From Verrucomicrobiota bacterium (GTDB lineage: Bacteria > Verrucomicrobiota > Verrucomicrobiia > Limisphaerales > BJHT01), in the NCBI GenBank assembly GCA_014193395.1, contig BJHT01000036.1, forward strand, positions 1-35,980: a stretch of DNA of 35,980 nucleotides, read 5' to 3'. The notes beneath the pieces were generated by a model. The model did not search any database and was not told where the DNA came from. It saw only the letters and a list, made by a program, of their open reading frames with translations. Shown here piece after piece: positions 1 through 7,369 of this stretch (position 1 is its first letter; every line of letters begins with the position of its first letter). The translations under genes and the position numbers were made by a program.

Positions 1-212
1 GACTTGACCAGATAAGGCTGCAAGCCAATCGCCGACGTGTAGGGACCGTAAAGCTTCGGATTGAAGGTGCCGCCCACATTCTCAACCGCCACACACCCCC
101 GATACCCGAGCAACACCATCAACATCACGAGCCACACCGGGACTGCGCCAATGCCAGATTTCGGCTCGGCGGTCGGGAGATTCAGTGCTGATTTCGCGGA
201 ATCAGAGTTCAT
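1..212 (-). CDS. Membrane-anchored protein, possible cytochrome c (CcoP-like), 5' part only
   Basis: Only the first 70 codons are in the window; the gene runs off the left edge. I translated it directly from ATG at 212, which overlaps the stop of the upstream CcoO-like gene as ATGA, so the start is well supported. The product has a short polar N-terminus, one membrane segment (VPVWLVMLMVLLGYRG, about residues 25-40), then NVGGTFNPKLYGPYTS. That arrangement is like the anchor and linker of small cytochromes c that accompany alternative complex III and cbb3-type oxidases in Verrucomicrobia and Planctomycetes. No CxxCH heme motif is visible; it would have to lie beyond the edge. Its likely role is an electron-carrying subunit of the respiratory complex encoded upstream. 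Function is inferred from position and the short N-terminal resemblance. Confidence 0.6.
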   Translation of the reverse strand, partial: MNSDSAKSALNLPTAEPKSGIGAVPVWLVMLMVLLGYRGCVAVENVGGTFNPKLYGPYTSAIGLQPYLVK

Positions 213-1453
213 TTCGCGGGAGGTGCGGGCTTGGGGACTTCCGGAGCCGGAGTGACAACGGCAGCGGGCTGTGGAGGGGTGACCGGCGGTGCCGGCGGCG
301 GGGTCGCACCGGGCGGTGCCAGCGCGGCAGGCGGGGCCGCCGGGGCCGGGGCCTTCGGAGTCGGTGCTTCCACCAATCCCGGACCGGAACGCAAGCTCTG
401 CAGATAAGCCACCAACGCCTCAGCCTCGGGCTTGGGAACGACTTCAAACTGCTCGCCCGCCAGTCGGATCGCCTGCTGATGCCCGGGCGTGCCCGGGGTC
501 GAACGCGGACGTTTCGTGAAAAGATAGGGATAAGCCGGCATCAACGAGTCCACCCCGGCGTTTGATTCCTCCGAAGTAATAATCCGGGGATCGTAGAGAT
601 GCGAGAGATGCCAGACCCGCGAATGCTGCCTGTCGCCAATGTTGCTCAGGTCCGGCCCCATCCGTTGCGAACCTACCATGACCACGGGATCATAGAGATA
701 GTCCAAAGCCACGGACCGCCGCCGACCCCAGCCTCGATCCATGTCCACGCCACGCAGATTCATCTTCACCTGGGTTTTGGCACCCGCCGTGGTGAGCTTC
801 TTGTTGATCTTGTCCAAATCTTCCTTGGACAACCCGCGGGCCAGCACCACCGGAAGCGCCACTCCGCTGCCGAACGAGGGACGAATTCGCAGCAGCACCT
901 TCGCCACTTCCGCCGTGTTCTTGCCCGCCGAAGTTATGATCACCGAGTAAGTATCGGCCGGGGGTGCCGTGACCTCGCCGGGCTTCGCCGCCGAAGGAGC
1001 AGCCACGACCGTGGCGACTTTGATCGTGGCACCCGCCTCCATCAGCTTGTTGGTAAAGTACTCGGCAAACTCACGATCCAATCCCTTGATCTCAATGGGT
1101 AGTCTGCCGAGCGCATTCACCGCGGCCGCCAAAGCCAGATCCGGGCGAACTTCCTCACTCAACACCCGCCCCAGTGCCGCCGGATTCGGCCCGATGGCAA
1201 TCAGAGATAGATCGAAATCCGATTGCTCCTGAGTCACCTGCTGACTGTGACAGTAGTAGCAACCATTTGCGCGATAGACTTCCGCCCCCTGTTGCGCCAG
1301 CCCCGGACGCGGCGACGGATACATCTGCCCCGTCTCGACACTCTCTTCCGGCTGATCGCCGCCCAACTGCCAGGTGGGGATAAAGACAAACCCAAACCAC
1401 GAGAGCGATAGACTCACCAAAGCACTCAGGAAAAGCAGCGGGCCGTGATTCAT
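209..1453 (-). CDS. CcoO-like cytochrome c subunit with two L7/L12-C-terminal-like inserts
   Basis: Start chosen at ATG 1453, which overlaps the CcoN-like stop as ATGA; an ORF extension upstream has no support. The 414-residue product has an N-terminal membrane anchor (residues 5-28), a heme c site C65-x-x-C68-H69 in the CcoO-like context GCYYCHSQQV, and a conserved distal part (DRGWGRRRSVALDYLYD at 239-255, GPDLSNIGDR at 266-275, WHLSHLYDPR at 281-290, MPAYPYLF at 305-312, where the Met may be the heme ligand). Between these lie about 160 extra residues. They contain two segments, about 79-146 and 168-231, matching the L7/L12 C-terminal domain pattern: FDxxLxxxGxN at the start and a KL-x-EAGA-x-(I/V)-x-V type end. 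The C-terminus is a Pro/Ala-rich tail. It probably passes electrons next to the CcoN-like protein. The family call is firm; the role of the insert is unknown. Confidence 0.88.
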   Translation of the reverse strand: MNHGPLLFLSALVSLSLSWFGFVFIPTWQLGGDQPEESVETGQMYPSPRPGLAQQGAEVYRANGCYYCHSQQVTQEQSDFDLSLIAIGPNPAALGRVLSEEVRPDLALAAAVNALGRLPIEIKGLDREFAEYFTNKLMEAGATIKVATVVAAPSAAKPGEVTAPPADTYSVIITSAGKNTAEVAKVLLRIRPSFGSGVALPVVLARGLSKEDLDKINKKLTTAGAKTQVKMNLRGVDMDRGWGRRRSVALDYLYDPVVMVGSQRMGPDLSNIGDRQHSRVWHLSHLYDPRIITSEESNAGVDSLMPAYPYLFTKRPRSTPGTPGHQQAIRLAGEQFEVVPKPEAEALVAYLQSLRSGPGLVEAPTPKAPAPAAPPAALAPPGATPPPAPPVTPPQPAAVVTPAPEVPKPAPPAK

Positions 1454-2928
1454 CGTTTCCCTCCCGCTTTCATCGTGCAACCACACCAACCGGCCATCTG
1501 GGTGCAACACGCCCGTCCGAAATGCCGGCAGACCAGCAACAGATTCCCCAGCAGCATGACATGTCCAGCCACCAGCAGCAGCTCACCCAAGGTGCTGAAC
1601 CGCAGCGCCGGCAACGTGAGTTTGATGACATCCACAAACGGAACTCCCAGCTTACCCATCTCATGTCCCTGGATGAAACCACCCGCCGCCACCACCCCGA
1701 TCGTCGGCACCGTTCCCAACACCGCCAGCCAGAAATGCGCGTTCATCAGCTTCCGGGACGGCCATTCGATCCCTACTAATTTCGGAACAATGTAATAAAT
1801 CGCCCCAAAGGCCCCCATCGCGAAGAAGGCATATAGCCAGAGCAAGCGCAAAGCCGTCAGCAATTGCGTGAACTGCACGCTCCGATTGGCATCCGGCAGC
1901 GAGATCACCGCCGTCACCACTCCCGCGATTAGCAGGCTCACCGCAGAAAAACCGAAGAAACGAATCGGACCCGCCGCCTCCAACTGCCGATACGAGCCCG
2001 ACACCGTCCGGTGCAGATTCACCGCAGTCGCGAGAATGGGCACCAGCAGAAACGTCCCCGCAATCAGACTCACACTGACCAGCCAGGCAGGGAGCGGTGA
2101 GGAGACCGTGAGTCCAATCCAACCGCCGGTCAGCAACAGGGTGCCGAAACCGAACAGCGCCAAGTTGGAGTTATCGAGCGGCCGTTGCAGTATCTTAGGA
2201 ATGAAATAGAAGAGACTGGCTACTCCCAGCGGCACCAGAAACAAATACTGCACATTGCTCGCGAACCAGGTGTGAACCGCCAGTTGCACCACGCCCCGGA
2301 CGGGATGACAGAGCAGGAGGTAGCTCGCCGCCGAGAAGGCCCACGGAAAAATGAACAGCGCGGCCACCAGATACCACTGCGCCGGATAAAGCGGACGTTC
2401 GCTGCGCGCATGAAAGGTCAGCAGCGCCTGCACCGCGATCACGGCATAACTGATGAACAGCAGCAGCACCGCATGGCGCGGCATTTCAATCCATTCAAAG
2501 CCGGTGTTGTAACCGGCCAGTATCCCGAGCAATCCGACCGTCACACCAAGGTTCCAAAAACCCGCGCCGACCATGGTCACTCCCGGACCCTGCAAAGTGG
2601 TCCTGCCCAACCGGCAGAGTATCCACAGTGCGGTCGCCAAGCCGGCCTGAATCGCAAATCCGTAGAGGAAGGTATTGGTAAACGCCGGGTAGAGCCTCCC
2701 GTAGGTCAGCCACGAGCACTGGGCTAGAAACTCACCGGAATGGAGCTTCACCGAAGCCAGCAACCCAAATACACTAGCCAGCACCACCCAGAGGACGGCG
2801 CTGCCAAACATCAGCAGGAGCGGTCCCCGGCACGATGCATCAATCTCCGCAGGCGACGCCGACGCGCCAACGGCATCGGAGGTTTCCGGCAGGGTGGAAG
2901 CTTGGGCAGCTATGGAAGAACCGCTCAT
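1450..2928 (-). CDS. CcoN-like heme-copper oxidase subunit I homologue lacking the metal-ligand histidines
   Basis: This 492-residue polytopic protein (about 12 membrane segments) aligns along its length with CcoN of cbb3 oxidases. Matches include LYPAFTN (80-85) to LRPLHTN, QWYLVAALF (184-192), SLFYFIPK (238-245) to MYYFVPK, RPLDNSNLALF, and GAIYYIVPKL (375-384). Yet the ligand positions are changed. The heme b His is F83, the CuB His of the GHN motif is S224 (ASN), the GPHHLHY segment is WIGLTVS (270-276), and the HVH heme pair falls in LLTALRL (356-362). No other histidine sits where these are needed. It therefore should not reduce oxygen in the usual way. The C-terminal tail has five cysteines (CC and CGC within the last about 20 residues). 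It is co-transcribed with a CcoO-like gene (ATGA overlap). A structural or quinone/electron-transfer role is inference. Confidence 0.85.
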   Translation of the reverse strand: MSGSSIAAQASTLPETSDAVGASASPAEIDASCRGPLLLMFGSAVLWVVLASVFGLLASVKLHSGEFLAQCSWLTYGRLYPAFTNTFLYGFAIQAGLATALWILCRLGRTTLQGPGVTMVGAGFWNLGVTVGLLGILAGYNTGFEWIEMPRHAVLLLFISYAVIAVQALLTFHARSERPLYPAQWYLVAALFIFPWAFSAASYLLLCHPVRGVVQLAVHTWFASNVQYLFLVPLGVASLFYFIPKILQRPLDNSNLALFGFGTLLLTGGWIGLTVSSPLPAWLVSVSLIAGTFLLVPILATAVNLHRTVSGSYRQLEAAGPIRFFGFSAVSLLIAGVVTAVISLPDANRSVQFTQLLTALRLLWLYAFFAMGAFGAIYYIVPKLVGIEWPSRKLMNAHFWLAVLGTVPTIGVVAAGGFIQGHEMGKLGVPFVDVIKLTLPALRFSTLGELLLVAGHVMLLGNLLLVCRHFGRACCTQMAGWCGCTMKAGGKR

Positions 2929-2943
2929 TCAGGTTGGCGGCAG

Positions 2944-3315
2944 TTACTCAAAGCTGACCGGCTTGGTCGCTTCAAGGACACGCGAGAGCAGATTAGAACG
3001 ACCGGCTTCCGGAGATTTCCAGCTTTGAATGGTCAACTCCATCGCCCGATCCACCGGCAGCCGGACTATCCCCTTGGATTGGTCAACCCAGCCATAAGTC
3101 TTCAACGCTTCGGCATTGGCGGCATTCAAGTCCCGCAGGGCGTCCGCCCGTTCTTTGGCGCGCTTCTGGCCGAGCGGCTCGGGCTTGGTGATCCGCTGCA
3201 TCGTCCGGACCAGTCCAAAGACGATCAGGAACGATCCGACGATCGCCACGACGTAAGCCGCCTTCGAAGCGCACTTGCTGCTGCAACAACTCTTGGATTC
3301 AGTTTCGTGGGTCAC
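2944..3315 (-). CDS. Small single-pass membrane protein of the complex III/oxidase operon
   Basis: Starts with GTG at 3315, 37 nt after actF; the next gene starts 15 nt after its stop. The 123-residue product has a Cys-rich N-terminus (SCCSSKCASK, Cys 10, 11 and 15), one hydrophobic helix (about 20-37), a basic charged stretch (PEPLGQKRAKERADALRDL) and a conserved-looking soluble part with YGWVDQSKGIVRLPVDRAMEL. I recall that last motif in small proteins found next to actF or oxidase genes in Verrucomicrobia and Planctomycetes, but no biochemical role is known to me. It may be an accessory or assembly subunit. Real coding is supported by operon spacing and residue composition. Confidence 0.75.
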   Translation of the reverse strand: MTHETESKSCCSSKCASKAAYVVAIVGSFLIVFGLVRTMQRITKPEPLGQKRAKERADALRDLNAANAEALKTYGWVDQSKGIVRLPVDRAMELTIQSWKSPEAGRSNLLSRVLEATKPVSFE

Positions 3316-3352
3316 AGGCTACCTCCGTTGTAGGATGACAGAAGCTTCACGC

Positions 3353-4681
3353 TCACTTGGCACCTCCGCGCGCCGGGTTGCCAGCGACCGGCATCTCGAC
3401 ATACACCCCCATCGTCTCCGCAATGCGAGGGTCGCGCTGGGGATAGGGCGGGTGACTCGCAAACGCTTTCAAGAACAGTTTGTAGAGAATGACTCCGATG
3501 AACGCGACACACACCACATCCTGCCAGCCGAGGGCGACCCCATTCGGGTGAATCACCGGCATGATGTTAAACTGCATGTCGAAGTAGTGCATGATCCACG
3601 CCCAGACACAGACCGGCACGATCACGGACAGTTTCATCTTGGCGTCGATGCGCAACAGGGCGAGGAACGGCAGGAAGAAATGACCGAAGATGATCAGCAA
3701 TCCGACATACCACCACGTCCCCTTCTCGCGCAGCACATACCAGAAGGTTTCTTCCGGCACGCCTGCATTCCAGATCAGGAAATATTGGGAGAAGTGGATG
3801 TAGGCATAGAACACGGTGAACGCAAAGAGCAGCACACCGATGTCATGAAACTGACGCTCGCGCAGCACATGCTTGAGCTGCCCTTCTTTCTTGAACTTCA
3901 AGGCCAGCAGATAGGTGGTCGCCAGCGTGGTCCAGACACTGCCGGCGAAATAGTAAACACCGTACATCGTGGAGAAGAATTGATGCTGGAGCGACTTCAT
4001 CCAGTAGATCGCCGCCAGAGTCAGCGTGATCGCAAAGACAAAGATGCCGCCTGCGGCATACCGGCGCATCCGGATGGTGCAACTCGCCGAACCCGTCTTA
4101 TCCTGTTCGAGCGAGGCCCGGCGCAATCCGTGAGCGAGGAAGCCCCAAGCCAAGAACAGAGCCACCGACACGACATAGAACGCATTCTCATTGAACAGCG
4201 CCGCCTTCACATGCAGCGCGTGGTCCGTGTGTGGGTCCAAGTGCATCCACGGATAAATCTGACTCTTGGCCAAGAACAGGATCGGGATGAACAGTATTAG
4301 CATCCAAGGAAACAACAGACACGCGATATGTTCCAAAAAGCGCCGGATGGGAACCGACCAGTTAGCATCCATGAGATGATGGAGGATCACCAAGAACAAG
4401 GAACCGAGACAAATGCTCAGGAAAAACATGAACGCCGTGAGATAGGAATAGGCGAATTGCTTCATGCCAGTGACCGCCCCCGCACCTGAGCAGCAGTCAT
4501 CGTGATCAGCCGCGTCGGTTTTGACCACCTTTGCAGGAGCGTCAGCGGCCTTGGGGTGGGCATCGGCAGCACCGGCGGGCAGGCTCAGAGACACCCCGAG
4601 CACCAACGCCAGCACCAACCCGAGGCAACGACGCCAGCAGGCAGGCCAACCAGCCGCCATGTTATGCGCTTCAAATCTCAT
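3353..4681 (-). CDS. actF: Alternative complex III quinone-binding membrane subunit ActF
   Basis: ActF is one of the two NrfD-fold integral membrane subunits of alternative complex III, which oxidises quinol and passes electrons to periplasmic carriers. The 442-residue product begins with a signal-like hydrophobic segment (about 18-38) and a low-complexity periplasmic stretch ending in DDCCSGAG (Cys 63, 64). It then has about ten membrane helices, including LFLVILHHLMDANWSVPIRR, VWTTLATTYLLALKF and WWYVGLLIIFGHFFLPF. The HHLMDANWSVP segment and the GxFxxPF-type helix are typical of the family. The start ATG at 4681 is 2 nt from the actE stop; a second ATG at codon 8 is possible. The Cys-containing N-terminal extension is longer than I expect for ActF and is odd. 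Confidence 0.9.
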   Translation of the reverse strand: MRFEAHNMAAGWPACWRRCLGLVLALVLGVSLSLPAGAADAHPKAADAPAKVVKTDAADHDDCCSGAGAVTGMKQFAYSYLTAFMFFLSICLGSLFLVILHHLMDANWSVPIRRFLEHIACLLFPWMLILFIPILFLAKSQIYPWMHLDPHTDHALHVKAALFNENAFYVVSVALFLAWGFLAHGLRRASLEQDKTGSASCTIRMRRYAAGGIFVFAITLTLAAIYWMKSLQHQFFSTMYGVYYFAGSVWTTLATTYLLALKFKKEGQLKHVLRERQFHDIGVLLFAFTVFYAYIHFSQYFLIWNAGVPEETFWYVLREKGTWWYVGLLIIFGHFFLPFLALLRIDAKMKLSVIVPVCVWAWIMHYFDMQFNIMPVIHPNGVALGWQDVVCVAFIGVILYKLFLKAFASHPPYPQRDPRIAETMGVYVEMPVAGNPARGGAK

Positions 4682-4683
4682 AA

Positions 4684-5343
4684 CTATTTACCCAGCACGC
4701 GCTGAAATTCCGCCGGCACATCGGTCGGCCGGCCGAGCTTGCACAACTGCAAGGCCCGCACGTAGGCGATGATCGCCCACCGGTCCTGCGGAGTGATGTT
4801 CGGCCCATAAGGCCCCATGAGGTTCCGCCCGTTTGTGATGACATGGAAGAGTTCCCCGTCCGGCATCATCACGATCCGCTTGTCGTGCAACGTTGCCACC
4901 ACGGCCATTCCCAGTTTCTTGGTGATGCCATTGCCGTCACCCTGCGCCCCGTGGCACGGGAGGCAACTGATCGCGTATCGTTCGCGACCGCGCGCCATGA
5001 GTTTCTCAGTCACCGGCACCGGAATAGTCTCGACCATGTTGGTCGCGCCGACGACGCGTCCCGTGAAAACAGGCGAGTCGCGCAGGGGGGAGTCAGCGTA
5101 AGATGCGACCAATTCGCCCTTGACCAAGTGCGCCGCGCTCCGGGGAACCGTGCCGGTGACAAACGGCTGCGAACTGATGCCACCCGGCAAAAAGGCATTC
5201 GGCTCCTGCGGGCGCAGTTTTTGCTGCCGGTCCATGTCCGGGAATACTTCGATGGGCGGCTTGCGGGAGATGCTCCCGCGGAAACCCGCGACGCTGATCA
5301 CAGCCACCGCCAGCAGCAAAAAGATTAGCAAAAAGTAGCGCAT
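4684..5343 (-). CDS. actE: Alternative complex III monoheme cytochrome c subunit ActE
   Basis: A 219-residue protein with an N-terminal hydrophobic anchor (residues 2-20), the segment SRKPPIEVFPDMD (26-38) that marks this subunit, and one heme c site C127-L-P-C130-H131 followed by GAQGDGNG. The ATG at 5343 is preferred because it follows the actD stop by 1 nt; a longer reading frame from 5364 would overlap actD. In characterised complexes the homologous subunit is lipid-anchored through a Cys; here the equivalent region (AGFRGSISRK) has Ser and no Cys, so anchoring would be by an uncleaved helix. It receives electrons from the ActA/ActB side and passes them on. The call is secure. Confidence 0.92.
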   Translation of the reverse strand: MRYFLLIFLLLAVAVISVAGFRGSISRKPPIEVFPDMDRQQKLRPQEPNAFLPGGISSQPFVTGTVPRSAAHLVKGELVASYADSPLRDSPVFTGRVVGATNMVETIPVPVTEKLMARGRERYAISCLPCHGAQGDGNGITKKLGMAVVATLHDKRIVMMPDGELFHVITNGRNLMGPYGPNITPQDRWAIIAYVRALQLCKLGRPTDVPAEFQRVLGK

Positions 5344-5344
5344 G

Positions 5345-5875
5345 TCACTCCTCAACCAGTTCAATATGCTTGCTGCCCGCCGCTTCGAGCAGCTTACGGG
5401 TTTCGGTTTCGGAATACTTCAAATCGTCACACTCAATCACCAGAATAAACCGGTCATGCGACGCCCCGGCGAACCGCTTGTTCTTGAGCAGCGGATGATG
5501 CAGCCGCGGCAGGCGGTTGAGGAACAACATCCCGAAGAGACTTCCAAACGACGCCAAGAGGATGGTTAGTTCGTAGGAAACCGGGAAGGCAAACAATGGA
5601 CTGAACAGCGGCTTGCCGCCAATCACAATGGGGTAGTCGAAACTGTTCATGAAATAGATCATCGACATGCCAGTGACGAAACCCGTGACGCCGCCGCCGA
5701 AGGTGAACCAGCCGACCTTGGAATTCTTCAGCCCCATGGCGGCATCCATGCCATGCACCGGAAAGGGCGTATGCACGTCCCACCGACGATAGCCCTGATC
5801 GCGCACCTGCTCGGCCGCGTGAATCGCGCCCGCGGCCGTGTCGAATTCTGCGATTATTCCGTATGGTCTTGCCAT
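5345..5875 (-). CDS. actD: Alternative complex III membrane subunit ActD (DUF3341)
   Basis: A 176-residue DUF3341 protein. It has a small soluble N-terminal domain (GIIAEFDTAAGAIHAAEQVR, then the family motif about YRRWDVHTPFPVHGMD at residues 30-45), two membrane helices (FTFGGGVTGFVTGMSMIYF and the region about ELTILLASFGSLFGMLFL), and a C-terminal soluble tail. ActD packs against the ActC membrane subunit in known complexes and has no cofactor. It lies between actC (66-nt gap) and actE (1-nt gap), the standard order. Confidence 0.92.
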   Translation of the reverse strand: MARPYGIIAEFDTAAGAIHAAEQVRDQGYRRWDVHTPFPVHGMDAAMGLKNSKVGWFTFGGGVTGFVTGMSMIYFMNSFDYPIVIGGKPLFSPLFAFPVSYELTILLASFGSLFGMLFLNRLPRLHHPLLKNKRFAGASHDRFILVIECDDLKYSETETRKLLEAAGSKHIELVEE

Positions 5876-5941
5876 CGCGCTTGCCTAAGTTGTCTCTCCG
5901 CGCCGATTACCCGGCCGAAAAGCTGCCGTTACCTGACCGAA

Positions 5942-7369
5942 TTAGTGATGCCCTCCGACCTTGGCCCCACCCAGCGGATGGTGCGGGTCTGCCTGCGGCG
6001 TCACACCCTTGACTTCCGAAATGGCAATCATGGGCAGGAACCGCATGAACAGGAGGAACAACGTGAAAAACAAACCAAAGCTGCCGACAAAGGTCATGAT
6101 GTCCACCCAAGTCGGAGTGAAATAACCCCAGTTGGAAGGGAGATAGTCCCGGTGCAACGAGGTAACAATGATGACGAAGCGCTCGAACCACATGCCGATG
6201 TTAACAAAGATCGACACGATGAAGACGAAAACCATGTTGCGCCGCCACGACCGTTTCCAGAAGAGATGCGGGCAGATGACGTTGCACGTAATCATGCTCC
6301 AATAAGCCCACCAATACGGACCGAACGCGCGGTTCTGGAAGGCGTAGAGTTCGTAGGGATTGCCGCCATACCAGGCAATGAAGAACTCCATGCCGTAGGC
6401 GTAGCCTACGATCGAACCGGTCGCGAGGATGACTTTGCACATCATATCGACGTGCTTCTCGGTGATGATGTCTTCCAGTTTGCAAATGGTCCGCAGCGGA
6501 ATGAGCAGTGTCAGCACCATCCCGAAGCCGGAGAACACGGCGCCCGCGACGAAATACGGCGGGAAGATGGTCGTGTGCCAGCCCGGCACCTGCGACACGG
6601 CGAAGTCGAAAGAGACGATGGAGTGAACGGAGAGCACCAGCGGGGTCGAGAGACCGGCGAGCAAGAGATACGCCTTCTCATAGTTACTCCAATGGCGGTT
6701 GGAACCCGTCCAACCCAAGGCGAAGAGGCCGTAGGCGAACTTACGAAGCTTGGTCGTCGCCCGGTCACGCAAGGTAGCCAGGTCAGGAACCAATCCCGTA
6801 TACCAAAAGAGCAGCGACACCGTTCCGTAGGTTGAGACGGCGAACACGTCCCAGAGCAGCGGCGACTTGAACTGCGGCCAGATCGAGTTCGCGTTCGGCA
6901 GCGGGAAGAGCCACCACGCAAACCAAATACGCCCGACGTGAATCAGCGGGAAAATACCGGCGCAAGCCACGGCGAAGAGAGTCATGGCTTCGGCCGCACG
7001 ATTGACCGAGGTCCTCCATTTCTGGCGCAACAGGAAGAGAATCGCCGAAATCAGCGTGCCGGCGTGGCCGATGCCGATCCAGAAGACAAAGTTGGTAATG
7101 TCCCACGCCCAACCGATTGGGTGATTCAAGCCCCACACACCCACGCCCGTCGAGATGAGGTAGCCGATGCAACTGAACATCACTGTCATCAGCAGCACGC
7201 TCGGGATGAACGCCCACCACCACCAGACCGGCGTCTTACCTTCGACGATGCCAGAGATGTGATCGGAGATATAGCCAAGACCCCGGTTGTTGAGCACGAG
7301 CGGCTCACGCACCAGTTCCGCAGGCGGCGCGCCGATCTTAACGTGTGAATTGTCAGGAGCCGAGGCCAT
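5942..7369 (-). CDS. actC: Alternative complex III NrfD-type membrane subunit ActC
   Basis: A 475-residue polytopic protein of the NrfD/PsrC family with about ten membrane helices. It has typical ActC segments: [18 protein letters not shown] (37-54), [20 protein letters not shown] (the GHAGTLISA helix), and [29 protein letters not shown] with the SxDFA and [12 protein letters not shown] motifs. ActC binds the electron-entry side of ActB and probably contributes the quinol site and a proton path. The start ATG at 7369 shares one base with the actB TAA stop (TAATG), which suggests re-initiation. Length and motif order are normal. Confidence 0.95.
   Translation of the reverse strand: MASAPDNSHVKIGAPPAELVREPLVLNNRGLGYISDHISGIVEGKTPVWWWWAFIPSVLLMTVMFSCIGYLISTGVGVWGLNHPIGWAWDITNFVFWIGIGHAGTLISAILFLLRQKWRTSVNRAAEAMTLFAVACAGIFPLIHVGRIWFAWWLFPLPNANSIWPQFKSPLLWDVFAVSTYGTVSLLFWYTGLVPDLATLRDRATTKLRKFAYGLFALGWTGSNRHWSNYEKAYLLLAGLSTPLVLSVHSIVSFDFAVSQVPGWHTTIFPPYFVAGAVFSGFGMVLTLLIPLRTICKLEDIITEKHVDMMCKVILATGSIVGYAYGMEFFIAWYGGNPYELYAFQNRAFGPYWWAYWSMITCNVICPHLFWKRSWRRNMVFVFIVSIFVNIGMWFERFVIIVTSLHRDYLPSNWGYFTPTWVDIMTFVGSFGLFFTLFLLFMRFLPMIAISEVKGVTPQADPHHPLGGAKVGGHH

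Noticed and set aside
209-1510. Longer start for the CcoO-like gene at 1510
   Set aside because: It would overlap the CcoN-like gene by 61 nt; ATG 1453 gives the ATGA junction and a membrane anchor at the N-terminus.
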